Positions 1 to 13,623 of a stretch of 60,000 bases of DNA are shown in pieces. Made by a program: the position numbers and the translations under genes. Where the stretch lies: positions 21,407,501 to 21,467,500 of the forward strand of contig NC_088308.1 of the NCBI RefSeq assembly GCF_910592395.1, written 5' to 3'. The notes beneath the pieces were generated by a model, which was given only the letters and a program-made list of their open reading frames with translations, did no database searches and was not told the DNA's origin. Each line of letters starts with the position of its first letter. Positions within the stretch are counted from its first letter, which is position 1. The DNA comes from Lineus longissimus. Taxonomy: Eukaryota > Nemertea > Pilidiophora > Heteronemertea > Lineidae.

Positions 1-539
1 AGTGTATTTTCACGCATATAAATGTACACAGTTAAATGTACAGTGTAGCATGTACAGTTACACTTTTTTACAGTACACTAGCAGCCTACAACGAACGGGA
101 TATCACAACAAAAACATCAAAGAATCTGCAGAATTGTATTGAAAGAATGTATATAAAGCACACAAACATCAAGATTGGTGCTTTAGACAAGGTCACAACT
201 AACCTGGCAAACAAAAAACTATTCTAATCAATGAAATTATGGGAAAGTTTCTCTGCTTTTTGAGTACTGACGTGAAGAACAAAATCAAATATGGCGGCTG
301 ACAATGGCGTGCAAGGAGCCGACAATACTCGTCCCCGTCAGCTCTTTCAGCTCCATTGGAGACGCACGATGCACTCGGAGGCCAATAGGGACGATTTTGA
401 TTTGCTTTGGCGCCCAAAAATTTTGTAAAATGCCAGCTTTACTCTTAAATTTTATAAATTTTATAAAACATATTTCATTATCATAATCTTGAATGGGCCT
501 CATGTAAACCCTTTATTTTTAAAACATATAATTGGAAAT
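1..539. other. Intergenic left edge, no gene seen
   Basis: Nothing codes convincingly here; the open frames are 60-79 codons and overlap on both strands. The first 60 bases repeat ATGTACAG-like words (near 30-58). No RNA gene was seen. The stretch runs into the palindromic repeat array that follows. Confidence 0.6.
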
Positions 540-800
540 TCTCGGATGTGGGATTGATATGGGGTTCATAATGAGATACATTGGGCTTGCAATTCTCAAT
601 TGATCCCCATATCAACCATCGCAAACCCACATGGGGCCCATAACTCAAAACCCATATGGGCTTTCCCATATGGGCCCCACATGGTGAAATCCCATGTGAG
701 ATAAACCATCTTGGTCCCACATGGGTTACATGTGGGCCAGATGGGACCCTGCTTGCCCAGGTAAAACCCAGGTGGTTCCCATATGTTTTGCTAGCTGGGT
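540..800. repeat. Palindromic CCCATATGGG / CCCACATGGG repeat array
   Basis: A cluster of short self-complementary words: CCCACATGGG at 626-635 and 716-725, CCCATATGGG at 651-660 and 665-674, and diverged forms at 691-700, 728-746 and 778-785. To their left, TTGATATGGGG (554-564) pairs exactly with CCCCATATCAA (605-615), giving an 11-bp stem. Because the words are palindromic, both strands stay open and yield Gly/Pro/His/Trp-rich frames (656-841 plus, 481-720 minus). These are read as repeat artefacts, not genes. The element could be a degenerate minisatellite or a foldback element. Confidence 0.75.
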
Positions 801-2510
801 TCGCCTTTGACGTAGAATCTGATCTAACTTCTGATAGCTAGTGGATTATAATCTCACGTTGAATGGCCTTGTCGCATCAAGTGAGCAAACTTACGAGTAG
901 GGAATTGCCTTCGATGACACCGCATATGAATACTCTATCTCTATTATGAGGATTACAAATGCAGAGATGGAACAAAATCAATTTTTCATTTGAATAACTT
1001 TAAAATTGTCGGAGAACTGGTGATATCAATGTGTCTTATTAATATCGCATCTGCATTGCAAAGTTATCAGACTGAGCAGCAGCGACGTTTGCTAGTAGCC
1101 AACATGTACCGTAATGGCAAAACTGTACAAATCACCATTTACAAGCCGATTATAAAGAAGTAACAGCTATATGTATATATTATCACATTTATAAATAGAG
1201 CTGCCATACGATTTGTTATCATTAGTTGTTGCCATCATGAGAGTTACGGAAAAAAAGCTCGCCTCTTCTGACATCTACTTTTCTACTTCCTGTGTCGGAT
1301 ATCCATTGGGACTTGTTTGTCCATGTCCATCTTTGTTGACGCTATCTTTCCGCAATCGAGTCTCTCCTTTGACATGCCGCCAGAAGACATTTGCCCTTTC
1401 ATGTAACAAGTATCAAAAGAACTGTCTATTCTAAGGATTGCCATATATGTTACGTTATTCGATAACCCCATGTCGGCCTTTTGTCCATCTATGCATTTTT
1501 GGGTCAATGCTTCGTACACAATACTTTCGGACTTGCATTTGGCTTTTGGCAAATGGATAAAGATATATATCACATAGTTACTTTATTAACACCGTGATTA
1601 AGTGAGGTATGGGAGACCTAAAAATTTGACACGACGCATTATACCTATGGTGAGAGGTCTACTTTTCATTGAAATTAAAATTCATTAAAATTGAGATGGT
1701 ACAATGACTAAATTCATATAAATAAGACCCAGTTAACCTTTTCAGTTTTCCTTTTTCCTGCTGATAACAGAATCGTGTCGGAGACAGATTTTTCAAGGAG
1801 CTAGTGACATTGGTATGACTGTTCATCACGACAGAATAACCTGTTTACTGAAGTATGATATTGGCACCTGTTTTATATAGAGCCGATGCTTCCGCAGTTA
1901 AAATGTCACATTAGAAAAAAGGAATAATGACAGTTGGATGTACATGCAGCAAACAAATTGCCGAAAAAAAACATTAAAAAAAGCCAATAAACATTAGTTG
2001 TTACATACGACTAGATAAAGGGTTTGCTGAAATGATTACATGATAGACACTGACACATGCCAAAGCCATGTAGGCTATTGTCTTCTTGCTCTACTTCGCA
2101 GACCACTAATATCTGAATTCAAAGAGCAGCGTTTGGGTCAATTATCTTGGACTGCGATGGAGACAGATCAACTCATCCGATAGCCCATATCCCGCGAGTG
2201 CATCTTTAACAAAGACGATCCGTCTAACACACGATATGTCTTATTTGAAAATGTCACAGGGGTGACTCGGAAGCAAGAACTCAGTGCAAAACCTCCCAGA
2301 TCAAACGGGGCCCAATATCAAAGCAATTACAACTGATGAAATTGCCATTAAATGCCAAATGGCGAGCAAAAACCCTATTGATGTTAGTATTCTATTCTCT
2401 TCCTGCCATCTTTGCCATAGAATATGCATATGTAAAGAAATTTTAAATGGTATTAGCACTTTTAATTATACTTTTGTAAAAACAGCGTTGCCTCGGATTT
2501 CAAAGGTGCA
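801..2510. other. Intergenic stretch, no gene seen
   Basis: The longest frame is 96 codons on the minus strand (1283-1573), overlapped by a 73-codon plus frame (1213-1434). Neither has a recognisable domain, signal peptide or family motif. AT-rich simple sequence occurs near 1950-1985. No RNA gene or transposon end was recognised. Confidence 0.55.
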
Positions 2511-2522
2511 CCCCCCCCCCCC
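2511..2522 (+). repeat. Poly-C tract, 12 bases
   Basis: An uninterrupted run of 12 C follows GGTGCA. It is one of four similar C/G homopolymer runs in the window and is prone to length variation and assembly error. Confidence 0.95.
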
Positions 2523-5500
2523 TCCTTAAGTTAGTTTCCGGGTCAGGATCCCATTGTTTAAAACAAATTTTGTCATCACTAACGCTGGCGTTAACTTAAC
2601 TTAATATCATTTCTAAGGCTAGTTAAGCGAAATTAAGCTTACACCAGCGTTAGCGACACAATTTGTTGAAGTGAAAAACCAGAGCCAGGCTTGATGATTA
2701 GCCCGAGAGATATATTAGCCCCTGCCACACTGCATCTTTGTATTCGCACGCTCGAGAATTGTTGAAAGAACGCAAATGAATGGCTAGCTTTCTCCCCAAG
2801 TTGGCTTTCTACAGGGAACATTGTACTCATTTGCTGCCTTTATCGATATCCCCGGACCCTGAATATATTGAGGTGCTACTATACTTTTGTCCAACATCGA
2901 AAAGGCCCGGTAAAGAAAGGTGAAGTCAAAGAGAGAGCGTGACATCGGGGTGGTTTTGGAAGGTTGGACCAAAAAAGAAAGGCAGCGCAACGCAACCCTC
3001 CTGTTAGCGGCATATTCTTTATAATATATTTAGCTACCAATCATCAAATGCTCATCCACTTATCAAGATGGTTTGTTATTTCGTTCCACGCTGCTGGAAC
3101 CCCAAATCGCTGCACTTACAGGAGTTAACAGTGTCAGGCACAAAGAAAAACAAAATCAAAACACCTGATACGCGTACGAACAGGCTGATTTCACTCTGTT
3201 ACTGCATAAACCATTCATAGGTAACGTCAAGAGCTCAAAAAGGATGATCTACTGATGACAGACTCGTCGCATCCAAATGGTGCAGACACATAAAAGCAAC
3301 GTACATACCAAGCGAGATGGCCACTGTAGACGGACAATAAATTTCGTCGTTTGTATACAGATTACTTGCCTATGGAGACATAAAGTATCTAAGGAATTGC
3401 CTGCTTCTTTTATCAATATGGTATTATATACACTGAATGAGTTGATGGCTAGTGTAGCGTAAAGTACCAGATAACTATAATTTTCCCCGCAGGCTCGAGT
3501 CTCCCTGTCATGCCTGTGGTTGCCTTCCTTTCGTGATCCATTTATTGTCCCAGCACTGGATACGTCTTTTGGATATAAAGCATCGATACATATATAGCGC
3601 CATCAAGAAAAAATGCCAACATTTGCCTCTGATGATGCAATGGCTGGTCAAGCTGGCATAAAAACATGTCTATGAAATGATTGCCGTCGGGGCCTTCAAT
3701 GTATTGCGTGGTCAACTGATCGAATTACGTTAATCCAATAATCTTGTCCTTGGGAAAGTGGCCATCTTTACATTTTTCTTTCTTGTTACTGGGTCATTTT
3801 TCTTCATCTTTATTAGATGACCGGGAATTTATGGCGACTGCATTGATCGTTATAGAAGATAAGTCTACTTCTCATCGAGAGATCCCGGCAGCGCAAGAGT
3901 CTGAAGAATTCTACCAAACAGCGTACTTTTGTTTGGTTTATAGGATTTGAAGCTTCTTTTTGCAGAATCTGAAAATTTTGTATTTTAATATGGTTTGTTT
4001 TTAGATTGTAATACGACACTCGTCCACGTGGCCGTTGACAGAAATCCTGAAAGTCGGATCGCGTGGAAGGCATTTCCTGCGGAATCTGGTCAGATTCGTA
4101 TTCAACATGGTTCATCTTCACATCAACCATGAAGCGGTGAATCGCCGGCCTGTCTTTTTTTAATGCCATGAATATATTGTTATACTACTTGAGGACATAG
4201 TAGACTTAGGTTTTTTTTATCCATATGCAGATATCTTTCCTTTTTGATCTTCATGAAAAGCTCAAAATATGATTTAACGAGTTCGACCAAAATATTGCAT
4301 ATATGACTATGAGGACGAAGTTATTATAGAGATGCAGTGCTTCAGTCTTGTTTCTCTCGATATGTTGTCTCTATTGGCTACCTTAGATGCCCTTTTGAAC
4401 TTCCTCTGATTATTGGCAAAAGAATAAAGCTTTTGATTCAGACTAATGTAAGCGGAAGGTTACACGCAAGCAACGTTTCCGTCAGAACAGCTTATTTTGC
4501 TCATACTCGAGTACAAACAAGGGAATATCTTCCATTGCTGTTATTCTCGAGCCCGTCATACTGGTAGTTTATTAGGTCAGGAAAAAGCCAGTACAGTCGC
4601 CAGCAGATTGCGAAACCTGCCTCCACCGTGATCAAATGAACGTTTGAAAAGAGCAATCGTTAGGACAAAGGACTTTATCGATTTGATTAAATTTTATGAT
4701 ATTCCAATATTGAATCATTCAGAAAAAATGATGCTGAAGTTCTACGCTCATCAATTATGCAAACTAAATCGGAATTGTCCTGCATGATATAACCTATGAT
4801 ACGATGTAGGAAATTGATGACAGCAGAAAAACAGTGATAGACATTCCGATATATGAGGACGACCTTCGACATTTTGGTGATAATGTCAAAGAGGAGAAAA
4901 TACGATCTCGTCGCAGAGAATTGCCTTTCGCAACATCTAGTCAAGCAGAAAAGAAAACGTCCTACTTTGCATGGATTAGCTCCTCGGTCACCAATGGGTT
5001 ACCTCCAGCATCTTGATATCATAAGTCGAAGTCCATCATATAGAACGGCTAGGGAAGATTGCTTTTATAATGAACTACAAGATGTGTAGCCGAAGCATAC
5101 CGTAAATGATCTAGGAATCGTGGGGATAGATCGGAACCAATTTGTTTCCGTATTCATGTGCCGGACATCAGCAAACACGTATACAAGTAGCCCAATTAAA
5201 CACGGATAATGTTAACTGCAACATTTTCGCGCTTTAAAAATTTCAGTAAAGTTTTTTAAATCAATTCTTATTTTGGGTCATCGGCCTCCGACAGCTGTGG
5301 AGGTCTTCCTGTCATTCATGTGGCCGTCTCGACTCAGTGCCCACTGTTGTCTGGTTTACATCTAAAATTGCTATCATGGCATACTTTATGCGCTCATCAA
5401 GTTTATCGTCAAGGTTGACGATGCAGAAAGCTTCCTAATTACAAACGATGTGAACTAATCCAGGGATTTTGCATATCATTTCATTAGGGATGGATGCATT

Positions 5501-5720
5501 GAGATAATCTAGTTAGTTTAGTGAGGTCATTTCGGAAGATGGATCATTTATTCTGTCAAGTGTAATGGACCTGGCGATGAATTAATTTTTGGGGGCAAGA
5601 TACACTACCCAACCATGAATTCCCTAAACCAAAGCCATATTTAAGTAGACCAAAATAACTGACTGTAGCAATCCGAAGATGACACGCCAGCAACCAGACC
5701 TGGCAAAAAGAGATTCTACG
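2523..5720. other. Intergenic stretch, no gene seen
   Basis: The longest open frame is 118 codons on the minus strand (3813-4169). It is polar and basic in composition, with no recognised motif, and overlaps a 68-codon plus frame. Two overlapping plus frames lie at 4834-5089. A frame of this size is expected by chance in a 60-kb window with few stops. If any part is real it would have to be an exon of a spliced gene, and no convincing splice chain was seen. Confidence 0.5.
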
Positions 5721-5721
5721 G

Positions 5722-5771
5722 CCACCACCACCACCACAACAACAACAACAACCATCATCGTCATCATCATC
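5722..5771. repeat. Compound CCA/CAA/CAT triplet microsatellite
   Basis: About 50 bp of consecutive triplets change from CCA to CAA to CAT units. Read in the other direction they give runs of Asp, Cys and Gly in an 88-codon minus frame (5556-5822), and Thr runs in a plus frame. Those frames are open because the repeat contains no stops, so they are not called as genes. Confidence 0.92.
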
Positions 5772-5900
5772 GATCTCCTCGTGGATGCCTATCATTATTC
5801 GTCTCCGGTGTCTACAATTCACTTATTTGAACATAATGTCAGTTACAGGATCACAGGAATCGGTCAGTCAACAAGGTCAAGGTCATAACGGCTAAATAGA

Positions 5901-5976
5901 TTTCCATTAATTCCCTTTGGTCGATCCAGCTACAATAATGTTCCATTGACAATCCTTTGGTCGAACGATCATTGTA
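5901..5976. repeat. Two-copy tandem repeat, about 40-bp unit
   Basis: The segment beginning TTCCATTAAT at 5901 recurs, diverged, as TTCCATTGAC at 5941. CCTTTGGTCGA is shared by both copies, near 5914-5923 and 5954-5964. It is a short local duplication with no sign of function. Confidence 0.7.
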
Positions 5977-8900
5977 CGATTTATTTACCGTGGTCAAACA
6001 AGGCAGTCTCTAATCAGTGTTTCTGTCTCAGATTAAGGTATGTTTCTCCAATGCTTCAGTAACCGAATAAATGTAAGCTGATGAGGAAATGCTGGTAGAC
6101 TTGTCTCGCCTTGAGCGATTTGCAAAAGATTGGAGAGAGTGCTTTCGACCTCATGAGCAACCGAATATCGAAAGGGCAGGATCACCGTCGCAGCGCACTT
6201 TGCCGTGAAGAACCTGAGCTTTTCCTAAAGGCAGCTGCCATGAGTTTGGTATAACGAGGTATGTTAGTTGCAGTGATTTTGGTAGGTGGGGCACGATGTT
6301 AATGACCACATTATTGTAAGTATCATTTAAAATACACTAGTTGTCTGCCAGTTTCCTGAAAAACCTTCGCGAGAATTGTTTGTTGTGAATATGTTAAAAC
6401 ACATGCTGCGGAATACTTTCCTTCTGGCTTGCCTAATCCGACGTCATCATAACATTTTATCAGAGCTTTCATAAAAATAAGGTACATCAGACAAATCAAA
6501 TTAGTCTGCTAAGAAGACTTTTAGGAAGCTGATTCGTCTACCTGGCGTATCTACCTGGATTCAGCAAGAGAAAACTTTTCTTTAAGTGTAATAGAATAAT
6601 TTCGGTGTTTCTTTCATTAAAACGTTGTGGTATAAATTACAACTGACAGTGTGATTGCTAGACATTTTTGTTTGTTTGGGCGTTTAACTTGCTGTGAGTG
6701 GCGTCGAAATGGCGTGAAGCGATTTAACCAATGGATGCATTGTAAAGTCTCTACCTTAAGTTTATCCTATTGAATCGAATGTCTGTTGGATAGTTTTTTT
6801 TACTTAAGGTGCTAGTTTTTACTTAAAGTGCTAAGATTTCAATTAAATTCTTAGTTAAGATATTTTTCAGTTTCATGTTCATGTAGCGTATTCACATTGT
6901 ACATTCCTTACAAGATTTTTTTGTTGAGATCTTGAAACGAGCGAACAGGCACTGGCACACGAAGCTGTATGATCTTAACTTAGATCCTATCTTTGGATGA
7001 CCAGCCAACGCGGATGATTTCAATATACTTGGAGTGAGATTTGAACATACTATAATACGGTCGTTCACTGTTTGGAACACGAGATCGATTTCGTCTGATG
7101 CAAAATTAGCCATAAAAGCATTGTAGAAAACGCTATCGACAGTGTTTACTTGCGTTGGTAAGTAATTGGCCGTATTGTAGCAGGTCAATTAACACAAATC
7201 ACAGCATGTAAACGAATAAGGAAAGATGAGAAGAAATTACGGGTAACACGAGAGTTTCATAATGGTATTATTTTCGATGCTGAATGACGCCACACCCCTG
7301 TGCTGACATTGTTTGGATTTATGGACATGCAAGTATGCGCGCTCGTCTTTAAAATATACAATAAGCAACGATACTGCATCTTTGGCTTCATAATGCTTAT
7401 GATTTTGGCCTCCGTCTGTTCGGGCAAAGATATTTTCAAATAACATAGGCATGTTATAAAACGGCAAATCCAGAAGCGATGTACATGTATTTGGCAATGC
7501 ACTGAAGACAATAGTGGTGGCTTTCGTATAGTACTTCTAACTGACCTCCGGCTGTATTAAAGCGAGTTGGTGTCCTCCAAGGGAAACACAGCTGGTGTAT
7601 AAAGGAGCTGCCAGTACAGCTACAAACTGAGCATCAGTTGAGCTTGACCTGGTTTTACACAAACAGAAAGGGAGCTTATCATGCCATCGTGAAGATGATG
7701 CAGGCAGAAAGAGGTCGAGTTCAACGACACTCCGTCTACAAATCTAACCGCCAGTAGATCGGAGGAGCGATGATGAGGAGGTCGATTACAATAGACACCA
7801 ACGATTTCAACAGCGACATAATCTGGGTTATCTCGCGTTTAACGCAATTGGTACTAAACCAACCAGCGCTAATGTGTGATTTCTTTTAAACGTACTGCTA
7901 TCGCTATAATACTTGAAATCGTCGATCTGATAATTTTTGTTATCTATACAAACTTTTGTGTCCATTCTGATACTGGGACGACTTAATAGTTGAAATGTTT
8001 CAAACTCTATTTCCGTAAAATTGAAGTATATATGTTGCTCTTTCAATGACATTCCTCCTCGAGCAATTAAAATTAAAATATTCATGTGCACCATTGCAAT
8101 ATCTGTAAATTAGAAAGAATCGTTAAAACTTAAACCTAATTTGGCTTTCTGAAACAAATTAGCAAAATTTCAAAATATCGTTATATGCCTTTGAATTATT
8201 GAATTGAAATAGAGTTTGCATTATTTGAAGTTTTCCACGTAACGTGGATCAGACGCCTATTTATAACTGTTAAACTTCAATCTAACGAGTGATTAGTAAT
8301 GGTAGCTGACATTATCTGGTTCGAGGGTTTGATCGATTACATCTTAAACAGAGCCAGGGCATTGAAAGCAAGTGTGAGCTATGACAAGTTCAATAAAACC
8401 TCTGAAGGGGTTGTCGTGTCATCGCCTGGGTTACTTACAACATGATGAATGATGGTGGAATGGGAATATCCGTGACTAGGTAAACGTAGTAGAGATGTTG
8501 GCGATAGGAATCCCACGGCTGTCGATACTTTATAACTCGAGCTAGGTGTTAGGAAAGCCGTATGTGTAAGAAATCACCACATCTAGTTCTTTTAACACTT
8601 TGTAACTACTGTACCTTTGCAGCATACGATAATCACTTCTCACCTAAGAGGGAAGAAAACCCCACAAGAATCGATTGACGCCAAACATGAAAGAGGCAAA
8701 CAACATGGACTCTCTGTCAGAATATAGCTTATCGTGCAATCAGGTAGCCATGAACGTATTGAGAAGTAGTGCTCATGCAACTGCTAGGTTAGTAATTCTG
8801 TCGCGTTGGTGCAGCGAGTCAAGCCTTTCATGTGGTCTTCCAAAAATCTTAGAAAACACAAACCTTTCGCAAAAATGAAAGTAACGCACACAGTAATGCT

Positions 8901-10200
8901 TTGCTAATTGATCGAGTGATATTCGGAATGACGTGATCGATACTAACATTGAAAAAATAATCTGTTTTTGCCGCATCAAAAATTCACGATTCCTTTTATC
9001 TATTTTGAAGGTGTTTCTTGAGGCAAAAACAATACCAAATAGTACACATCGCTTCAGCAGAAGAATAAAGCATGAAGGACTATGGCTATGGGGATGAGGA
9101 TAATGTATATTACAGTAGACGTCACAATGACCTTTTTCGCGTTTACCAAGTGTTTACCAACTAAAGTGAACGATAACGATTACATCTGATGATATTGGAG
9201 TTTCTAGAATATCAATTGCTATAGTGAAAGCATTGTGACATTATTGTGTATTCTATATGCAGTTCTTCATGGAGGTTTACTGTCGCTGCTAACACTGAAT
9301 ACCAATTGTATGGATGGAAAGCAAAATATAAGCCAAAATAAACAAGGCCAATGCTTATTATAGAAGACTTCATTTTTGTTGATAAAAATATATATTTTTA
9401 TTTATCATCAATTTGAACGTGACATGTACGTTGGCTGGTAAAGAACTATGATTCTGGTAAGCGGAATTGATTACATTCTATTAACTTGGCTGCGCGAGAT
9501 GTGCGTCTTGTAACTCTCGGTATATATATAACGCCCTCGATGCTTCTATCCCATTGCTCTCGCCGGCCAAGGCGACTTGCAACATGTGACAAGCAAAGTC
9601 GTTCAAGTAACGACTTAGGTAGTTGTCCAACACGTCGATACCATCTGCTTTATTTCACATGCCAATGAGTATTCTATAAGTCTCCAAATGACCGCACTGA
9701 CGACAATACTGAGGATTATGCGCGGATCCTGAAGTGCACTCCTCCTTCTAATCGATGCCATTGGTATGGCGCGATTTGATATTGTTGCTGCAAGAATGCG
9801 GCTAAAGGAAGAAAAACCACGACGCGGTCAATATTGCGGTATCATTGCCTCCTTCAACGTCACCTGAAGGATGCAATTTAGCCAGGTAATTTGACCATGA
9901 CATGTGTTGTAGTTGTGGGTCAGTTTAAATGCATTCGATTGCTCAATGTTCTCCTTGTGAGCACATACAAAATTCCGCGAAAGGGAAAAAATCTTTACAT
10001 GTATATAGTGCGCGTCTACGGTTGCTGATGAAAACGACGAAGGCGTGCTTGCTTAACTATATACATAACCATTCACCATACTAATCATGAATATAACTTA
10101 ATACTTGCCTTAAACAAATAAACTTTATTGTTATACACGGCCATATTGTATCACTACGCAGCGACTACATCGTGTCATCAGAAGCACCATTACCAGCTAT
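5977..10200. other. Intergenic stretch, no gene seen
   Basis: Open frames reach at most 98 codons (6892-7188, minus), with others of 84-88 codons at 7237-7511 and 7828-8094. None shows a recognisable domain, and their composition is like the surroundings. An AT-rich run lies near 9380-9410. No RNA gene, transposon end or long tandem array was seen. Confidence 0.5.
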
Positions 10201-10211
10201 TGCGGGCCTAG

Positions 10212-10245
10212 CCAATTAAGCCAATTAGTGCACCTGCTTAATTGG
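10212..10245. repeat. Short inverted repeat CCAATTAAG / CTTAATTGG
   Basis: Nine-base arms at 10212-10220 and 10237-10245 are exactly complementary and flank a 16-base centre. They lie about 80 bp left of a tandem repeat and may mark the edge of the same element, but no target-site duplication is visible. Confidence 0.55.
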
Positions 10246-10309
10246 TCCTGGCAAGCCGAATGGAAAATGCATAGGAAATATCAATAAAGTTGGCTTTTTG
10301 GGCGGGGTG

Positions 10310-10660
10310 TTAAAATAATCCCAACTCCCGACTTCTGACACAATTCTATATATGTCTAGGTATTTACTGGCAAAATTTGGAGTGATTTGGATGGAAATTT
10401 GATGGGTCCATCTATAGGCTGAAAATTTTGGTAAATCTGTAATGCTTCACTCGTAGCCCGTAGTGTAAATTCCTGAGAAATTGGGTTTTGGGGGCTTTTC
10501 TAGCTGCGCTAGCTCCGAAACTATACATTTGATACAAACTCCCGACTTCAGACGTGATTGATATAACTCTTAGGATTATATTCCCAAGATTTTAGCTTTA
10601 TTGGAGAAAAATTCATAGTGTCCATAGGGGGGCTGAAAATTGGAGGATTTTCAATTTTTT
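10310..10660. repeat. Degenerate tandem pair, 214-bp period
   Basis: Two diverged copies of one unit lie head to tail. ACTCCCGACTTC occurs at 10324 and again at 10538. Further along each copy there is a matching segment ending in GTCCAT, then AGG or GGGG, then GCTGAAAATT (near 10406-10430 and 10619-10640). The period is 214 bp. No open frame runs through both copies. It is probably part of a dispersed repeat family, but no terminal structure was identified. Confidence 0.72.
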
Positions 10661-12439
10661 TCCCAACAAATATGCGAAAAATATTACTTTCCACCTAGAA
10701 TTAATCAAAATTTCGCAAACTATCATAAAGTACTTCCTTGCGACAATCATTTGTGTAGCTTTCAAAACTTTTGGCTGATTTATTTGCCCCTTAATTAGCA
10801 AAAACCAAACATATTAGTTTTTGCATGCAACAATGCACAGGAGGCTAATTGCCAGATTAATTCACACCTGTCCAATCTCAAACAATAGGAATGATGGAGT
10901 CTCCCTCTATTCAAAACAAAGTGTGCTAGGCCTGCCATAGCTGGTAATGCACGCCATACATTATTTATACTTAGAAATACATGTACTTGCTTTAGAAGGA
11001 AGTGTATCGTACTAGACATGAATGTGTTTTATTAAGATATGCATCGATATGTACACAGATCAGTCCCCGATGTGATATTCTGTCATCGATATCCCACATA
11101 TTCCACACATATTCCATCCGCCACCGATCACTTATATATTCCAACCCACTGCAGCACAGTGTATTGGACAACTTTTCCTAACCACCAGAAGCAGTGAACC
11201 CACGTAACATCGACAGAGCAAATAAGCGGCATAATTTTATGTGTCTCTCTTGACTATTATTCCCGACAGATCGCAATAGCATGGTCAACATGACAGCCGC
11301 CCATGAGGGTCATATAATGAACCAGCTATAAGATTACCATTGTTATTGGCTGCTGAAAAACGTGAGACATATTCTCCAAATTGTCTTGGATTTACGTTGT
11401 CAATACGTAGTCTGCAGCTAACCATTGTCAAATGGACAACGCATAAAAACAATAGGAACGCAATGAAAATATCTTTTTGCTCTTAATTGGGTTAAGAATA
11501 GATTCATCACTCGATTATACAACGATCTCCTATCTATGTTAATCGCTTAGTGTCGTATTGGTTACTCAACGTATGTACAAATGTAATGCACACACACATG
11601 TAATGCATATAAGCTACTATACCGCCTATTTCATTATCAGCGTATAAAATGAAATTCGGTTTCAGGCAAAGTCGGCTAACTTAGTGAGTTCGCCTTATGT
11701 AGGTCAACATGACGATGAAAATTTTACTCTTGACTGCTCAGCGTCACATTCTAAGTCACTCAACTGTCAATGTTATCGGTAAACAAGTAATACAAAAGGC
11801 ACAGCCGATGGTGGAGCGGTATCTAAGATTGTCATAATCCGGAGCACACAATGCAACGTATGCCCTCTCCTCGTGGGCGGAGGCATAATTCTTCCGCATT
11901 TGTCGAAGGCAGTAAATAAAAAATAGTCCATCGAGCGCATAGAGAAGACAGTGGGCGTTCCCTTCCCAAGCTTAGACAAATGAAAAGTCGTTATCCACAT
12001 TGTCCATTGCTGATGGAAAGATGAAAAAAATCATATGAGATAGATATGGATATTAATTATTTCTAACTCGGCCTACATGCACAAACGAAAAAAAATCATT
12101 CAAAACAATTTCTCTTCTGAAGCTTTCTGCCCGCGGCTGTAGGTTACAACTCACAAAACTACTTGAATTTCATTCTGTAACCATTAAATAATAGTGGTAT
12201 TTGATATAAATTGCTACTGCTGATTTTTTTTAATTTGGTGTTACAAAGTAATAAAACTATAGCATGACGATAACCGTAATAGATCTGATACCGAATATCG
12301 TTTCTTACAAGCGCATTATTTTTTTTCTGCCTGTCACGGAAGTTGGAATTAAACTTTACTGTAGAGTGATTACAACAATACTGTAATGGCAAAGCTCTAC
12401 AATAATCTTTATTTCAATTTCACACGGCGTGACGTAGAT
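10661..12439. other. Intergenic stretch, no gene seen
   Basis: The longest frames are 74-75 codons (10795-11019 and 11773-12000, both minus), with no recognisable motif. A short CA run near 11590 is flanked by a direct repeat of ATGTAATGCA (11580 and 11598). No other structure was seen. Confidence 0.5.
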
Positions 12440-12458
12440 CCCCCCCCCCCCCCCCCCC
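12440..12458 (+). repeat. Poly-C tract, 19 bases
   Basis: The longest homopolymer in the window is 19 consecutive C. A run this long is unstable and its true length in the genome is uncertain. Confidence 0.95.
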
Positions 12459-13620
12459 AACACTATTGTCAGTTTTTCTATTGACGCATGTATATCATGT
12501 AACACTGTTCGCTTTCTCACCCCGAACCATCCAGTTCTTATAAAACGACAGCTTCTATTGTCTTTTGTTACCGGTAAGCTGATCGTCCTGTTTCGTAAGG
12601 GAGGTTTTTATGAAGTACATTGTTGATGTCTTGATATGAGATCGATGTGTTCGCCCTTTCACCTGAGAAATGTGTGATGTTGCATGGATATAATAATAAA
12701 TATTTACGTGTTTCAGTGTGTCCTGGTGCTGAACTATCGCTTTAATCACGATGTGCCTCACGCTGTGGGTGAAGGAAAGACAGTAATGTCGTACAGAGAT
12801 AAATTATGACAAGATTTTGATATGAAAATAATGAGAGAGCCGACAGTGGAAAATCCCGGTAACTTTCCTTAAGACTTTCATTTTAGATCTTATCAAATTT
12901 CGTATACACGTACATGTACATGGACATGCAAAATCTTTACAAGATGCAATGTATTAAGTTTTCTCTTTTCTCAATGAAGTTGAATAATGTGCCAATATGT
13001 AGTCCGCAACTTTAAATTTCAATGACAGAGTTAACTTTGGTCGTATCATACCAGTACATGTTCACTGGCAATACAAAATGCTTCAAATTATCTTCGTTCA
13101 AGTTAAACAATATTTGGTGGAAATCTAAGAACGCTATACATGTACATAGTCGATGATAACGAGAGAATTCGAGAGGAAAAGTGTTGTGTTATTATTCTAA
13201 GTGAAACCCAAACTGAACCCTAGGGATTTATGTTGCATGTCATGTCGTTTACCAATGGAACGTAATGGAATAAACCCCGCAATTTATGACCGTCATCCAC
13301 CGAACTCGCACTCAAAGTCCTGTTTAGTAACGTCTCATCTTTTGTTAAGGATACTATCAAAGGAAGTTTATCGTCATCGTTTGCAAGGCGGCATGGCAAA
13401 TTTATCGGCGGTTGGGGGAGTTGATTGGATTGATGTAGTGTGTTTGTGGTGCAGTGAACATGACTATAATGGTTCCACACTGCCTACAATTGGACTGGTA
13501 CTCGATTGATCATGATATGTCGACTTATTTTATGGGTGACCCCTGAGGATAAGCCGTCGAAGAATCGGTAGATTTGATGTTGCAATCAGTTTTGTCAATG
13601 AAAACTATTGACAATATACG
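12459..13620. other. Intergenic stretch, no gene seen
   Basis: A 102-codon plus frame (13201-13509) is overlapped antisense by an 86-codon frame. Its first codon is not an ATG and no domain was recognised. TACATG-rich words occur at 12908-12925 and 13138-13145. Nothing else was supported. Confidence 0.5.
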
Positions 13621-13623
13621 GTA

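Noticed and set aside
656-841. Trp/Gly/Pro-rich frame across the palindromic array
   Set aside because: Both strands are open only because the repeated palindromes lack stops.
3813-4169. 118-codon minus frame
   Set aside because: No domain, no splice context, and a length expected by chance in this window.
5556-5822. 88-codon minus frame with Asp, Cys and Gly runs
   Set aside because: The runs come from the triplet microsatellite; no flanking domain is visible.
6079-6115. Hammerhead-like CTGATGAGGAAA
   Set aside because: There is no stem II between the two core boxes and no matching stem III.
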